Origin: Bacteroidota bacterium
GTDB lineage: Bacteria > Bacteroidota > Bacteroidia > B-17B0 > Aurantibacillaceae
Length of the DNA: 33,312 nt
Direction of reading: 5' to 3'
NCBI GenBank assembly: GCA_030681615.1
Contig: JAUXSA010000165.1
Location: 1-33,312 of the forward strand
The first letter of the stretch is position 1; each line of letters opens with the position of its first letter. Positions 15,477 to 24,289 of the stretch are shown in pieces. The notes below the pieces were generated by a model, which did no database searches, had not been told where the DNA came from, and saw only the letters and a program-made list of their open reading frames with translations. The position numbers and the translations under genes were made by a program.

Positions 15477-18400
15477 GAAAACTACTCGCAATAAGCATAT
15501 TTTGTTTTGTTGCATTTACCATTAAAGCCCAGAGTTATGGTAATGAGTGGATAAACTTTTCTCAGCAGTATTTTAAATTCCCAATTTCTAAAGAAGGTAT
15601 TTACAGAATTGATTCTACTACCCTTTCTACCCGCTTTAATTTAAGTACTTTAAATCCAAAAAATCTTCAGCTATTTATTAAAGGAAAAGAAAAACATCTT
15701 TTTATTAATGGTGAAAGTGATAACCAAATAAATAGTGGCGATTATGTTGAGTTCTACGCCAGCCCGTATATGGGCGATGTAGATTCACTCATTTATACCG
15801 GCATTAATTATCTTCCCAATCCTTACGCACCCCTTTTTAACGATACACTTTATGGTTTTATTACTGTAAATAACTTAACTAACAATAAGCGTTATACTCT
15901 TGAAAGCGATACAACTGCCGCCCTTTACCCTACAGGTAATTATTTTTATTCCGAAAAAATATTAACCGGTAACTCAGTTTACAATTCTGTGGCAGAATAT
16001 AACTCTGGTGCAAACAACCCTTGTTATACACAGGCTGAAGGGAAAGGACTTGCTTTTGCAAAAGGGAGTTCAGTTACCACAACGTTCTCAAATTTAAATA
16101 CCTATACGGTTGGCGGCTTGCCTGTTTTTGTTTCTATAAATTTTTCAGGACTCAGCATTGATCTTACATTTAACAAAGACCACCAGGTAAGAACATTTTA
16201 CACCGATCAAAATAACAGCAGCATACAATTAGCCGATACCGTTTTTACCGGCTTTTTACCGGTGAGACGAACCTATACTTTAAATTCGCAAAACACAAAT
16301 AACACAACCAATATTTCCTTGCAATCAGTTGCTGTGCCATCATTGGCATCCATAAGCAACAATACCATGTTGCATTACATCAACTTTTTTCATCCACAGC
16401 TACCTGATCTTGATAACAAATCGTTTTACAAATTATTTATTGATAATCATCCCTCTTTTCCTAAGACATTTTTTAATTTCTCGAATTTTAACCTGGCAGC
16501 TTCTTCAAGTGTGTTATTGTATGATATTACTAATAATAAAAAAATAACTACAAAACTAACGCCTGCACCACAGGTAAGGGCCGTAATACCAAATGGCACC
16601 GGTCGTAAACTGTGTATCCTGGCCGCAGAGTCGCAAACCATTGCCGTTCCGGCTTTAATACCGGTAAACCAAACAGGTACATTTACTAATTATAAAAATT
16701 CACCTTCAGGTAATCCGTTTGTTATTATTTATCATAAAAATTTGCAGTCAGGTGCAATGTCGTATAAAAATTACCGCCAAACAATTGCAGGTGGTTCATA
16801 CAATGTTATTTCGGCTGATGTTAGCGAACTGTACGAACAATTTTGTTATGGCATCAATAAACACCCTTTAGCTATAAAGAATTTTTGTAAATTTTTAAAA
16901 GATAGTTTAACATCTGTACCAAAATATGTTTTTCTAATAGGAAAAGGTGTAGGTTGCGATGCCCTTACTACAGGCACACAATCAGTTAACCTGATACCCA
17001 CAATGGGCATACCAAGTTGCGATAACCTTTTAACTTCTGTTTTAACGCCAACCAACACAAATATATTTGCTCCTGAAATTCCAATTGGCCGGATCGCCGC
17101 TCTATCAAATACAGATGTAAATATTTACCTGGCCAAGGTACAGCAACATGAAAGCACTACGCCAGCCGATTGGAAAAAACGTGTATTGCATTTTGTTGGT
17201 GGCGACGAAACCAATCTTGCCAACCTACTTTCATCTTACATGGCCAGCTATGAGCAAATAATTAAAGACACACTTTTTGGCGGTGAAGTATTTACTTTCA
17301 AAAAAAATACTACCGCCCCTATTCAAACTGCAATAAGCGATAGTATAAAAGGAATAATAAGTAATGGCGCGGCACTGATAAATTTTTTCGGGCATGGTTC
17401 CGAACAAGGATTTGACCAGGCTATTGATGACCCTGAAGTTTATAATAATACCGGTAAATATCCATTTGTAATTGCGAATTCATGTTACTCAGGTAATATC
17501 CATATTCCGGGCAGGCAATCGGTAAGTGAGAAATTTGTTTTTTCTAATCAAAAAGGTAGTATTGGTTTTTTAGCGGCAACGTCTTTGGGCTTTGTGCATG
17601 CTTTAAATACTTATGATAATTGGTTCTACCAGGCGCTATCAAAAACGCATTACAACCAGGGTATTGGAGATATTATAAAATCCGCCGCTATAAACAATGC
17701 ATTCTCTTTTGATAAAATAACACAATTTACAAGTTCAGATATGACACTTCACGGTGATCCATCTTTAAAGATAAGTGTTGGTGCCCTACCCGATTATCAA
17801 ATAAAAAACAGTGATGTTGTTTTTAATACAAAAAAATATACCGATTCGTTAGGCCTTGTAATTAAAATGAAAAATTTAGGTAAAGCGGTAAGTGACTCTA
17901 TTTTTGTTAAGGTAGAACGTTTTTTCCCTAATGGCGATTCAAGCACTATCTTTAAAAGAAAACTGGCGCCATTTTTTAAAGACAGTTTAGTGTTTTTTAC
18001 GCAGATAGATTTTAACCGCGGCATTGGTTTAAATAAATTTAAAGTAAAACTGGATGAGTTTAACGAGATCGGTGAAAGCATAGAAACCAACAATAGTACA
18101 TTAGGAACAGTTGACATTTTTATTCCCGGGGGTGATGTGGTGCCCGTGTATCCTTACAAATATGCAATTGTACCCAAAACAAGTACCATTACCTTAAAAG
18201 CTTCTACAACTGATCCTTTTGCCCCAACTGCTACATACCGTTTTCAATTAGATACCTGCGATAAATTTTTGAGTCCTATACAATCTACTTTAATGACCAG
18301 CAGCGGTGGTGTTTTAGAATGGAATGTAAATTTACCTTTTGCTGATAGTACGGTTTATTTTTGGCGTGTAAGCCGGGATAGTACTTTGCCCACAACCCCT

Positions 18401-20491
18401 TTTATATGGCGCGAAAGTTCTTTCCAGACCATTGGTACAAAACGTGGTTGGGCTCAGGCACATTTTCATCAGTTTAAAAATGACAACTACCAGTTTGTGA
18501 ATTATAAAAAATCCATCAGACAATTTGTATTTGAGAATACTAAACAAAGTATTGCCTGCCGTAACGGTATACAACCTGCCATTTTTCCAACTAACATTAA
18601 TTTCTTTTTTAATAATCTAACACTCTCAAGTTGGGGTTGCGCACCGGATGGCTGGAATTTTGCAGTCTTTGATTCTATCAGTGGCCAACCCGATGATGTA
18701 ATAAGTGTTAACTGGCCAGCGGCCGGACCGGGAACCTATAGCAATTGTGTTTGTGTGTCTAACCAGGTGTTACGTGTTTATTCTTTTGGCGCTGCCAATT
18801 ATTGTGGTTTTGGTAATTGGAAAACAAGCATGGAAAATTTCCTGAATACAATTCCAACTAATAATTATGTGTTAGCATATACCATGGGTGCTCAAAACCC
18901 AACCTATGCAGAAATTACAACCTATAATAATTCACTTTATAATGCCTTTGAAAGTATTGGTGCTGTAACCATACGCACAACGGCAGACACTGTGCCGTAT
19001 ATCTTATTCGGTAAAAAAGGAATGATTGCCGGGCAGGGACATGAAGTAAAAGGGACGAACAAACAATCAATTATTACGTTGAATGATAGTATTAAAACAA
19101 GATGGAGTAATGGTTATGTTACCTCTGAGATCATCGGGCCTTCTTATAAATGGAACAGCTTACACTGGCGTGTAAAAAGTATTGATGCGTTGGCAGGCGA
19201 CACAACTGTTTTAAAATTAGTGGGTATAAGAAATAATGGGCAAATAGATACATTACACACTTTTATACAGGACAGTACTGATATTTTAGCGCTATACAAT
19301 TATGCTGATGCAGCCGTACATCCATATTTAAAGCTGGTTGCTTTTATGAAGGATAATATAAACACTACATCACCACAATTAAAAAAATGGCAGGTAATTT
19401 ATGATGAAGCCCCTGAATGCGCTATCAATCCATTAAAGGGCTTTCAAAGTATAAATGATACCTTGCAGGAAGGTGATGAAGTAACTTTTAAATTCCCGAT
19501 AGAGAATATTGGCGTTAAGAATTTTACCGATAGTTTGGTGGTTACTTATTGGATAGAAGATAACAACCGTAACCAAACCCCGCTGCCACAAAAAATGAAA
19601 TCGAAACCCTTTGTGCCGGGACAGATCTTTATTGATACCGTGAAAATAAACTCATACCAATACGTTGGCAACAATGCATTGTGGATCTATGTAAATCCTC
19701 TTACCAATTCTAAATACCAAAAAGAACAAACACAATTTAATAATTTAGGCAGGTATGCCTTTAAAGTTTCTAAAGATATTACCAATCCATTGCTGGATGT
19801 GACATTTGACGGTATACGCATTTTAAACGGAGATATTGTTTCCGCAAAGCCTTCTATTTTAGTGACCCTAAAAGATGAAAATAGATTTTTAGCATTAAAC
19901 GATACAGGTTCTTTTGCAGTGTTTGTGCAGGCGCCCAACCAAAGTTTGCAACAGCGTATTTATTTTGCGCAGGACTTACAGTTTACACCGGCCAGCTTAC
20001 CTAAGAACAGTTGCAGTATAACTTATAACCCAACATTTGCGGTGGACGGAAAATATATGCTCATCGTTCAGGCAAAAGACAGGAGCCGTAACAACTCAGG
20101 TTCGCAGGACTACAAGATCCAGTTCGAGATAAATAATAAACCAACGGTTACCAACGTGTTAAACTACCCTAACCCTTTTAGCACAAGCACAAAATTTGTA
20201 TTTACACTAACGGGTAGTGAGGTGCCGGAAGTATTCACTATACAAATTATGACCATTACCGGTAAAATTGTTAGAGAGATACAACGATCAGAATTAGGAA
20301 ATGTACACATAGGACGGAACATTACTGATTACGCCTGGGACGGAAAAGACGAATATGGAGATAAGTTGGGCAACGGTGTTTATTTGTACAAAATAGTTAC
20401 CAAACTTAATGGCAACGATATTGAAAAATCAGGTAATGCTGCCGATAAATATTTTGTGAAAGATTTTGGCAAGATGGTTTTAATGCGATAA
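15473..20491 (+). CDS. porU2: C25 gingipain-family protein, putative T9SS sortase PorU2
   Basis: This is the largest gene in the window (1672 residues). A signal peptide (about 1-20, ending IKAQ) precedes a beta-rich N-terminal region. The C25 cysteine-peptidase domain spans about 415-780, with the catalytic dyad H641 in NFFGHGSEQG and C671 in IANSCYSGN. CARDB/Ig-like beta domains follow (about 790-1540). The C-terminus carries a FlgD-like/type A sorting domain (NYPNPFSTSTKF near 1565, then YAWDGKDEYGDKLGNGVYLYKI). PorU cleaves sorting domains from T9SS cargo and joins cargo to A-LPS. This long form with a PorV-like partner fits the family labelled PorU2. The start is GTG, overlapping the PorV2 stop as GTGA. 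A plain gingipain-like protease remains possible but is less likely given the neighbour. Confidence 0.85.
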   Translation: MRKLLAISIFCFVAFTIKAQSYGNEWINFSQQYFKFPISKEGIYRIDSTTLSTRFNLSTLNPKNLQLFIKGKEKHLFINGESDNQINSGDYVEFYASPYMGDVDSLIYTGINYLPNPYAPLFNDTLYGFITVNNLTNNKRYTLESDTTAALYPTGNYFYSEKILTGNSVYNSVAEYNSGANNPCYTQAEGKGLAFAKGSSVTTTFSNLNTYTVGGLPVFVSINFSGLSIDLTFNKDHQVRTFYTDQNNSSIQLADTVFTGFLPVRRTYTLNSQNTNNTTNISLQSVAVPSLASISNNTMLHYINFFHPQLPDLDNKSFYKLFIDNHPSFPKTFFNFSNFNLAASSSVLLYDITNNKKITTKLTPAPQVRAVIPNGTGRKLCILAAESQTIAVPALIPVNQTGTFTNYKNSPSGNPFVIIYHKNLQSGAMSYKNYRQTIAGGSYNVISADVSELYEQFCYGINKHPLAIKNFCKFLKDSLTSVPKYVFLIGKGVGCDALTTGTQSVNLIPTMGIPSCDNLLTSVLTPTNTNIFAPEIPIGRIAALSNTDVNIYLAKVQQHESTTPADWKKRVLHFVGGDETNLANLLSSYMASYEQIIKDTLFGGEVFTFKKNTTAPIQTAISDSIKGIISNGAALINFFGHGSEQGFDQAIDDPEVYNNTGKYPFVIANSCYSGNIHIPGRQSVSEKFVFSNQKGSIGFLAATSLGFVHALNTYDNWFYQALSKTHYNQGIGDIIKSAAINNAFSFDKITQFTSSDMTLHGDPSLKISVGALPDYQIKNSDVVFNTKKYTDSLGLVIKMKNLGKAVSDSIFVKVERFFPNGDSSTIFKRKLAPFFKDSLVFFTQIDFNRGIGLNKFKVKLDEFNEIGESIETNNSTLGTVDIFIPGGDVVPVYPYKYAIVPKTSTITLKASTTDPFAPTATYRFQLDTCDKFLSPIQSTLMTSSGGVLEWNVNLPFADSTVYFWRVSRDSTLPTTPFIWRESSFQTIGTKRGWAQAHFHQFKNDNYQFVNYKKSIRQFVFENTKQSIACRNGIQPAIFPTNINFFFNNLTLSSWGCAPDGWNFAVFDSISGQPDDVISVNWPAAGPGTYSNCVCVSNQVLRVYSFGAANYCGFGNWKTSMENFLNTIPTNNYVLAYTMGAQNPTYAEITTYNNSLYNAFESIGAVTIRTTADTVPYILFGKKGMIAGQGHEVKGTNKQSIITLNDSIKTRWSNGYVTSEIIGPSYKWNSLHWRVKSIDALAGDTTVLKLVGIRNNGQIDTLHTFIQDSTDILALYNYADAAVHPYLKLVAFMKDNINTTSPQLKKWQVIYDEAPECAINPLKGFQSINDTLQEGDEVTFKFPIENIGVKNFTDSLVVTYWIEDNNRNQTPLPQKMKSKPFVPGQIFIDTVKINSYQYVGNNALWIYVNPLTNSKYQKEQTQFNNLGRYAFKVSKDITNPLLDVTFDGIRILNGDIVSAKPSILVTLKDENRFLALNDTGSFAVFVQAPNQSLQQRIYFAQDLQFTPASLPKNSCSITYNPTFAVDGKYMLIVQAKDRSRNNSGSQDYKIQFEINNKPTVTNVLNYPNPFSTSTKFVFTLTGSEVPEVFTIQIMTITGKIVREIQRSELGNVHIGRNITDYAWDGKDEYGDKLGNGVYLYKIVTKLNGNDIEKSGNAADKYFVKDFGKMVLMR

Positions 20492-20525
20492 GCATTTTAG
20501 GCCAAAGGTTAGAATAATGTGACAA

Positions 20526-20613
20526 TGTCACTTCGAGTAATTCCAACGACAGGAGGAATGTATCGAGAAGCGTTCTCGATACGCTCCACTCCGTTTCGCT
20601 ACTCGAACTGACA
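20526..20613. repeat. Compound inverted repeat downstream of porU2
   Basis: The outer arms TGTCACTTCGAGTA (20526-20539) and TACTCGAACTGACA (20600-20613) pair with one mismatch. The centre holds a perfect hairpin, TATCGAGAA (20561-20569) with TTCTCGATA (20573-20581), around a GCG loop. GGAG/CTCC lies just outside it. At 20519-20531 a small GTGAC/GTCAC hairpin overlaps the left end. The element is much richer in G and C than the flanks and has no open frame. I recognise TTCTCGATACGCTCC-type sequences as common between genes in Bacteroidota, but could not count copies. It probably also terminates the porU2 transcript. Confidence 0.8.
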
Positions 20614-20627
20614 AAATTTAAAAAATT

Positions 20628-21179
20628 ATGATAGACAACGAAGTAATATTAAACAAGGCAACTTTTAATCCAAAAGTTAAGACCTACATTTTTTTAATAG
20701 TGTTATTTTATTTATTCATTTCTTTTATTGGTTGGCTTATTTTACCATTTTGGTTATGTGGCTTAGGTCAATGGATCAGCAATAAATTCTTTCATACTTT
20801 GGAGTGTCAGTTAACCACAAAAAATCTAAGGTTCTCAAAAGGAATTATTTTTCATATTGAAAAAACAATTCCATTGGAAAACATACAGGACCTTTCTTTT
20901 TACGGGGGTCCTATCCTCCGATCTTTTGGTTTAACGCTTATACGTATTGAAACTGCCGGCGGTGGTGGTGCCCATGCAAATAATGTAATGAGTATGTTGG
21001 GAATAAACGATGCCGAAAAATTTAAACTGGAAATATTAAATCAACGTGAAAAAGTAATGAAAGAAAAATACCAGTTCACTTCCGTTACCAGCGATTCAAA
21101 AGGTTCAACGATGAACGATGAATTGCTTCGTGATATTAAAAATGTATTGGTAGAAATCAGAGAAGGCTTAAAAAAATAG
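20628..21179 (+). CDS. PH-domain (bPH2/DUF304-type) membrane protein
   Basis: The 183-residue product has two closely spaced hydrophobic segments (about 18-53), then a small beta domain with ECQLTTKNLRFSKGIIF and KTIPLENIQDLSFYGGPILRSFGL (about 60-110). That is the pattern of bacterial PH-like (DUF304, YdbS/YdbT) proteins. The C-terminal 60 residues are charged and helical (ending LVEIREGLKK) and may mediate self-association. The function of this family is not established. The gene stands alone between a compound repeat (20526-20613) and a single-arm repeat fragment (21183-21203), so it has its own context rather than an operon. Confidence 0.78.
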   Translation: MIDNEVILNKATFNPKVKTYIFLIVLFYLFISFIGWLILPFWLCGLGQWISNKFFHTLECQLTTKNLRFSKGIIFHIEKTIPLENIQDLSFYGGPILRSFGLTLIRIETAGGGGAHANNVMSMLGINDAEKFKLEILNQREKVMKEKYQFTSVTSDSKGSTMNDELLRDIKNVLVEIREGLKK

Positions 21180-21182
21180 CCC

Positions 21183-21203
21183 ATCGACAAGCTCAGGGTG
21201 ACA
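21183..21203. repeat. Single-arm fragment of a dispersed-type repeat
   Basis: Immediately after the PH-domain gene lies ATCGACAAGCTCAGGGTGAC followed by A. This looks like one arm of a palindromic intergenic repeat known from many genomes (reverse complement begins TGTCACCCTGAGC). No matching second arm is present nearby, so it is either a remnant or a half-element. It lies between convergent genes. Confidence 0.5.
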
Positions 21204-21242
21204 AATATTTTAAAACAAGAAACTTGAAACCAGAAATAATTA

Positions 21243-22466
21243 CTACCTCTTCCTATCCTTTTGATTAAAACGTCCTTTTGGTTTGCTGCCAAATTTTGCC
21301 GGCTTTTTAACTACAGCATGCGGGTCATAAACCGGACCAACACCTAAACCTTCAGGTAAAGGCATTTTGGTTACATCATAACCCATTAAGGCTTCTATGC
21401 GGCCAAATTTTTGTTGATCGTATTGATTGATAAATGTAATTGCAACACCCGCTTTAGAAGCTCTGGCCGTGCGGCCAATACGGTGAATATAATCTTCAGG
21501 ATCGCCGGGCGCATCATAATTTACAACTAAAGAAATTCCATCCACATCAATACCACGCGATAAAATATCTGTTCCAATTAAGATCCTCAATTTCTTTGCT
21601 TTAAAGTCACGCATGATCTCTTCCCTTTCTGGTTGCTCAAGATCCGAGTGAAATGCTTTGATCGATCCGTCAATACTTCTTAAGGTCTTTTCAAGCAATT
21701 TTACATTTTCTTTGGTTGAAGAAAATATAATTACCGATTGGTAATCATCATTCTTTAGAATACTTTTTATTAAAGCCTCTTTTTGATTATCAAATACTAA
21801 ATATGCTTGCTGAACGATACCAGCTGCGGGTTTACTGATGGCAATATTTATTTGCTCAGGATCGTTAGAGATCTCTTTTGCCAATAAACGCATTTTAGGC
21901 GGCATGGTTGCCGAAAACAAAATGGTCTGTCTCTTTTTAGGTAAATAACTTATTATGGCTTTAATGTCGTCAAAAAAGCCCATATCAAGCATTCTATCGG
22001 CTTCATCTAAAACCAAATGTTGTAAATGCTCAAAATTAATATCACCAGCCTGCAATAAAGAAATTAAACGACCAGGGGTTGCAACTACAATATCCACACC
22101 TTCTTTTAAAGCATGTTTTTGTTTTTCCCAGGTCATACCATCACTCCCGCCGTATATTGACATAGAGCCAACCGAACAAAAATAACCCATACCATCAATT
22201 TGCTGATCTATCTGAACAACTAATTCGCGTGTGGGGGCAATAATAAGGGTATTTAAATGCCTTGTAGGGGCGTGTAAAATATGGTTTATGATAGGTAAAA
22301 GATAAGCAGCCGTTTTACCTGTGCCGGTTTGCGCGCAGGCAATAAGATCTTTATTATCTGTAATAACCGGGATTGCTTGTTGTTGGATGGGTGTGGGTGT
22401 TTTGTAGCCCATGCTGTAAAGCCCTTCAAGTAAAGAACTTTCAAAATTAAAATCGTCGAATGTCAA
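21243..22466 (-). CDS. DEAD-box ATP-dependent RNA helicase (RhlE-like)
   Basis: The 407 residues contain the full motif series. They are a Q motif (F-x-GYKTPTPIQQQAIP, 18-33), motif I AQTGTGKT (45-52), Ia PTREL (78-82), TPGRL (130-134), II DEAD (154-157), III SAT (185-187), and in the second RecA domain RGIDV and HRIGRTAR (about 330). A short basic tail rich in Lys, Arg and Gly ends the protein. Such enzymes unwind short RNA duplexes in ribosome assembly and RNA decay. The start is TTG at 22466 (MTFDDFNF, the family-typical opening); no in-frame ATG is nearby. A plausible -7-like box TATCTTAG lies 25 bases upstream on the coding strand. Confidence 0.95.
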   Translation of the reverse strand: MTFDDFNFESSLLEGLYSMGYKTPTPIQQQAIPVITDNKDLIACAQTGTGKTAAYLLPIINHILHAPTRHLNTLIIAPTRELVVQIDQQIDGMGYFCSVGSMSIYGGSDGMTWEKQKHALKEGVDIVVATPGRLISLLQAGDINFEHLQHLVLDEADRMLDMGFFDDIKAIISYLPKKRQTILFSATMPPKMRLLAKEISNDPEQINIAISKPAAGIVQQAYLVFDNQKEALIKSILKNDDYQSVIIFSSTKENVKLLEKTLRSIDGSIKAFHSDLEQPEREEIMRDFKAKKLRILIGTDILSRGIDVDGISLVVNYDAPGDPEDYIHRIGRTARASKAGVAITFINQYDQQKFGRIEALMGYDVTKMPLPEGLGVGPVYDPHAVVKKPAKFGSKPKGRFNQKDRKR

Positions 22467-22641
22467 TGTGTATTTTTATTAAATATTGCGCTAAGATACG
22501 CTTTTGAAGGCACATACAGACATTAAATTTAGCAAACGCAGGCTTTATTCGGTCAAACCGCTGATCTTATTTACTTCTTATAGAAAAATTGTTTTATTAT
22601 ATTTATATTCAATTTAACTTTCATTTTATCTATTTACGTGT

Positions 22642-24243
22642 ATGAGGACAAAATTCGCTATCATTTCAATTGTTGTATGCTTAATAATTGGCACCTTAGG
22701 TTATTTCTTTAACTGGGTCTTGTGGAGCTTCGTGTTAATTGGTCCAATAATTTTGTTGGGCATAAAAGACCTTACACAAACCAAACATTCTTTAAAATAC
22801 AATTTCCCGGTTATAGGCCGTATGCGATGGTGGGCCGAATGGATGCGCCCAAAGGTATATCAATATTTTATTGAATCGGATACAGACGGTGCGCCCTTTA
22901 ACCGACTGAGCAGAAATGTAATTTATCAACGTTCAAAAAAAGTAAATGATACAACACCTTTTGGAACACAGTTAGATGTTTACCAATCAGGTTACGAATG
23001 GTTAAATCATTCTATTAGTCCTTTACATCATGATAAAGTTAGTCACGATCCGCGCGTATTAGTGGGTGGCCCCGATTGCAAGCAACCCTACTCTGCCAGT
23101 ATCTTTAATATTTCGGCTATGAGTTATGGTTCGTTAAGTAAAAATGCAATTATGGCTTTAAACGGTGGTGCTAAACTTGGAAAATTTGCACACAATACCG
23201 GTGAAGGAGGATTAAGTCCATACCACTTAGAACCCGGAGGAGATGTGATCTGGCAAATTGGTACCGGTTATTTTAGCTGCAGAAATTCTGACGGCACCTT
23301 CAATTACAAAGCATTTGAAGAAAGAGCACATCAGCCAAGTGTAAAAATGATAGAGATAAAACTATCACAGGGTGCTAAACCAGGCCATGGTGGTATTTTA
23401 CCTGCTGCAAAGGTAACTGATGAGATAGCGAAGATCCGTTTAGTGGAAAAAGGAAAAGATGTTCTTTCTCCACCCTATCACACTGCCTTTAAAACACCGG
23501 TTGAATTATTATATTTTATAAAACAATTACGCGACCTGAGTGGTGGAAAACCTGTTGGCTTTAAATTATGCATCGGCCAAAAAAGCCAATTTATTGCCAT
23601 TTGTAAAGCCATGATAAAAACACAAATTATGCCCGACTTTATAACTGTAGATGGTGGCGAAGGCGGAACGGGTGCAGCACCATTGGAGTTTAGTAATTCT
23701 GTTGGTATGCCTTTAAGAGATGCATTGGCTTTTGTTTACGATGCCTTACATGGATTTGGTTTAAAAAAGAATATAAAAATAATTGCTTCAGGAAAAGTGC
23801 ATACAGGGTTTGATCTTGTGAAAAATATTTCACTTGGTGCTGATATGTGCAATGGTGCACGCGCCATGATGCTGGCCGTTGGGTGCATACAAGCTTTAGA
23901 GTGTAACACAAATACCTGCCCAACCGGTGTAGCTACTCAAAATCCGAAATTATACAAAGGCTTAGATGTAAATGATAAAAAAGTACGGGTGGCTAATTAC
24001 CAGCGCGAAACAATTAAAGCAGCAGTTGAATTAATGTCGGCAGCTGGAATTGATCATCCGGATAAATTACACCGCTCGCATATTTATCGCAGGGTAAGTG
24101 CTAACCAGATACAAACTTATGCAGAAATGTATCCGTATCTCTTAAAAGGTTCATTGCTTGAAGCACCATATCCAAGCGGTTGGGAACTGCAGGTAATGCA
24201 TAGTAACGAAGAGACCTTTGATAACGCTATTAAGTATGCCTAA
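22642..24243 (+). CDS. Membrane-anchored FMN-binding glutamate-synthase-like protein
   Basis: This 533-residue protein has two N-terminal hydrophobic segments (about 5-45), then a glutamate-synthase (GltS/GltB central) FMN barrel (about 90-500). GGEGGTGAAP is the flavin-phosphate loop region. C415, C421 and C426 show the C-x5-C-x4-C spacing that binds the 3Fe-4S cluster in true GltS, within CNTNTCPTGVATQ. The glutaminase domain and C-terminal GXGXG region of bacterial GltB are absent, and no small subunit gltD is adjacent. These orphan proteins are widespread and their substrate is unknown, so glutamate synthase activity should not be assumed. It is transcribed divergently from the helicase gene. 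Confidence 0.9.
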   Translation: MRTKFAIISIVVCLIIGTLGYFFNWVLWSFVLIGPIILLGIKDLTQTKHSLKYNFPVIGRMRWWAEWMRPKVYQYFIESDTDGAPFNRLSRNVIYQRSKKVNDTTPFGTQLDVYQSGYEWLNHSISPLHHDKVSHDPRVLVGGPDCKQPYSASIFNISAMSYGSLSKNAIMALNGGAKLGKFAHNTGEGGLSPYHLEPGGDVIWQIGTGYFSCRNSDGTFNYKAFEERAHQPSVKMIEIKLSQGAKPGHGGILPAAKVTDEIAKIRLVEKGKDVLSPPYHTAFKTPVELLYFIKQLRDLSGGKPVGFKLCIGQKSQFIAICKAMIKTQIMPDFITVDGGEGGTGAAPLEFSNSVGMPLRDALAFVYDALHGFGLKKNIKIIASGKVHTGFDLVKNISLGADMCNGARAMMLAVGCIQALECNTNTCPTGVATQNPKLYKGLDVNDKKVRVANYQRETIKAAVELMSAAGIDHPDKLHRSHIYRRVSANQIQTYAEMYPYLLKGSLLEAPYPSGWELQVMHSNEETFDNAIKYA

Positions 24244-24246
24244 ATA

Positions 24247-24279
24247 AAAAAGCACAGACCAATAAGATCTGTGCTTTTA
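24247..24279. terminator. Bidirectional hairpin terminator between convergent genes
   Basis: AAAAGCACAGA (24248-24258 with one further A) pairs with TCTGTGCTTTT (24268-24278) around a nine-base loop. The pairing extends eight G/C-containing pairs with flanking A-T pairs. On the minus strand it is followed by TTTTTTATTTA, on the plus strand by a shorter T run. It lies four bases after the stop of the GltS-like gene and 11 bases from the end of the T9SS cargo gene. Confidence 0.85.
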
Positions 24280-24289
24280 CTTAAAATTT

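Noticed and set aside
20520-20614. TGACAA at both edges of the compound repeat as a target-site duplication
   Set aside because: The right copy overlaps the inverted arm itself, so it is explained by the palindrome and cannot be counted as a duplication of target DNA.
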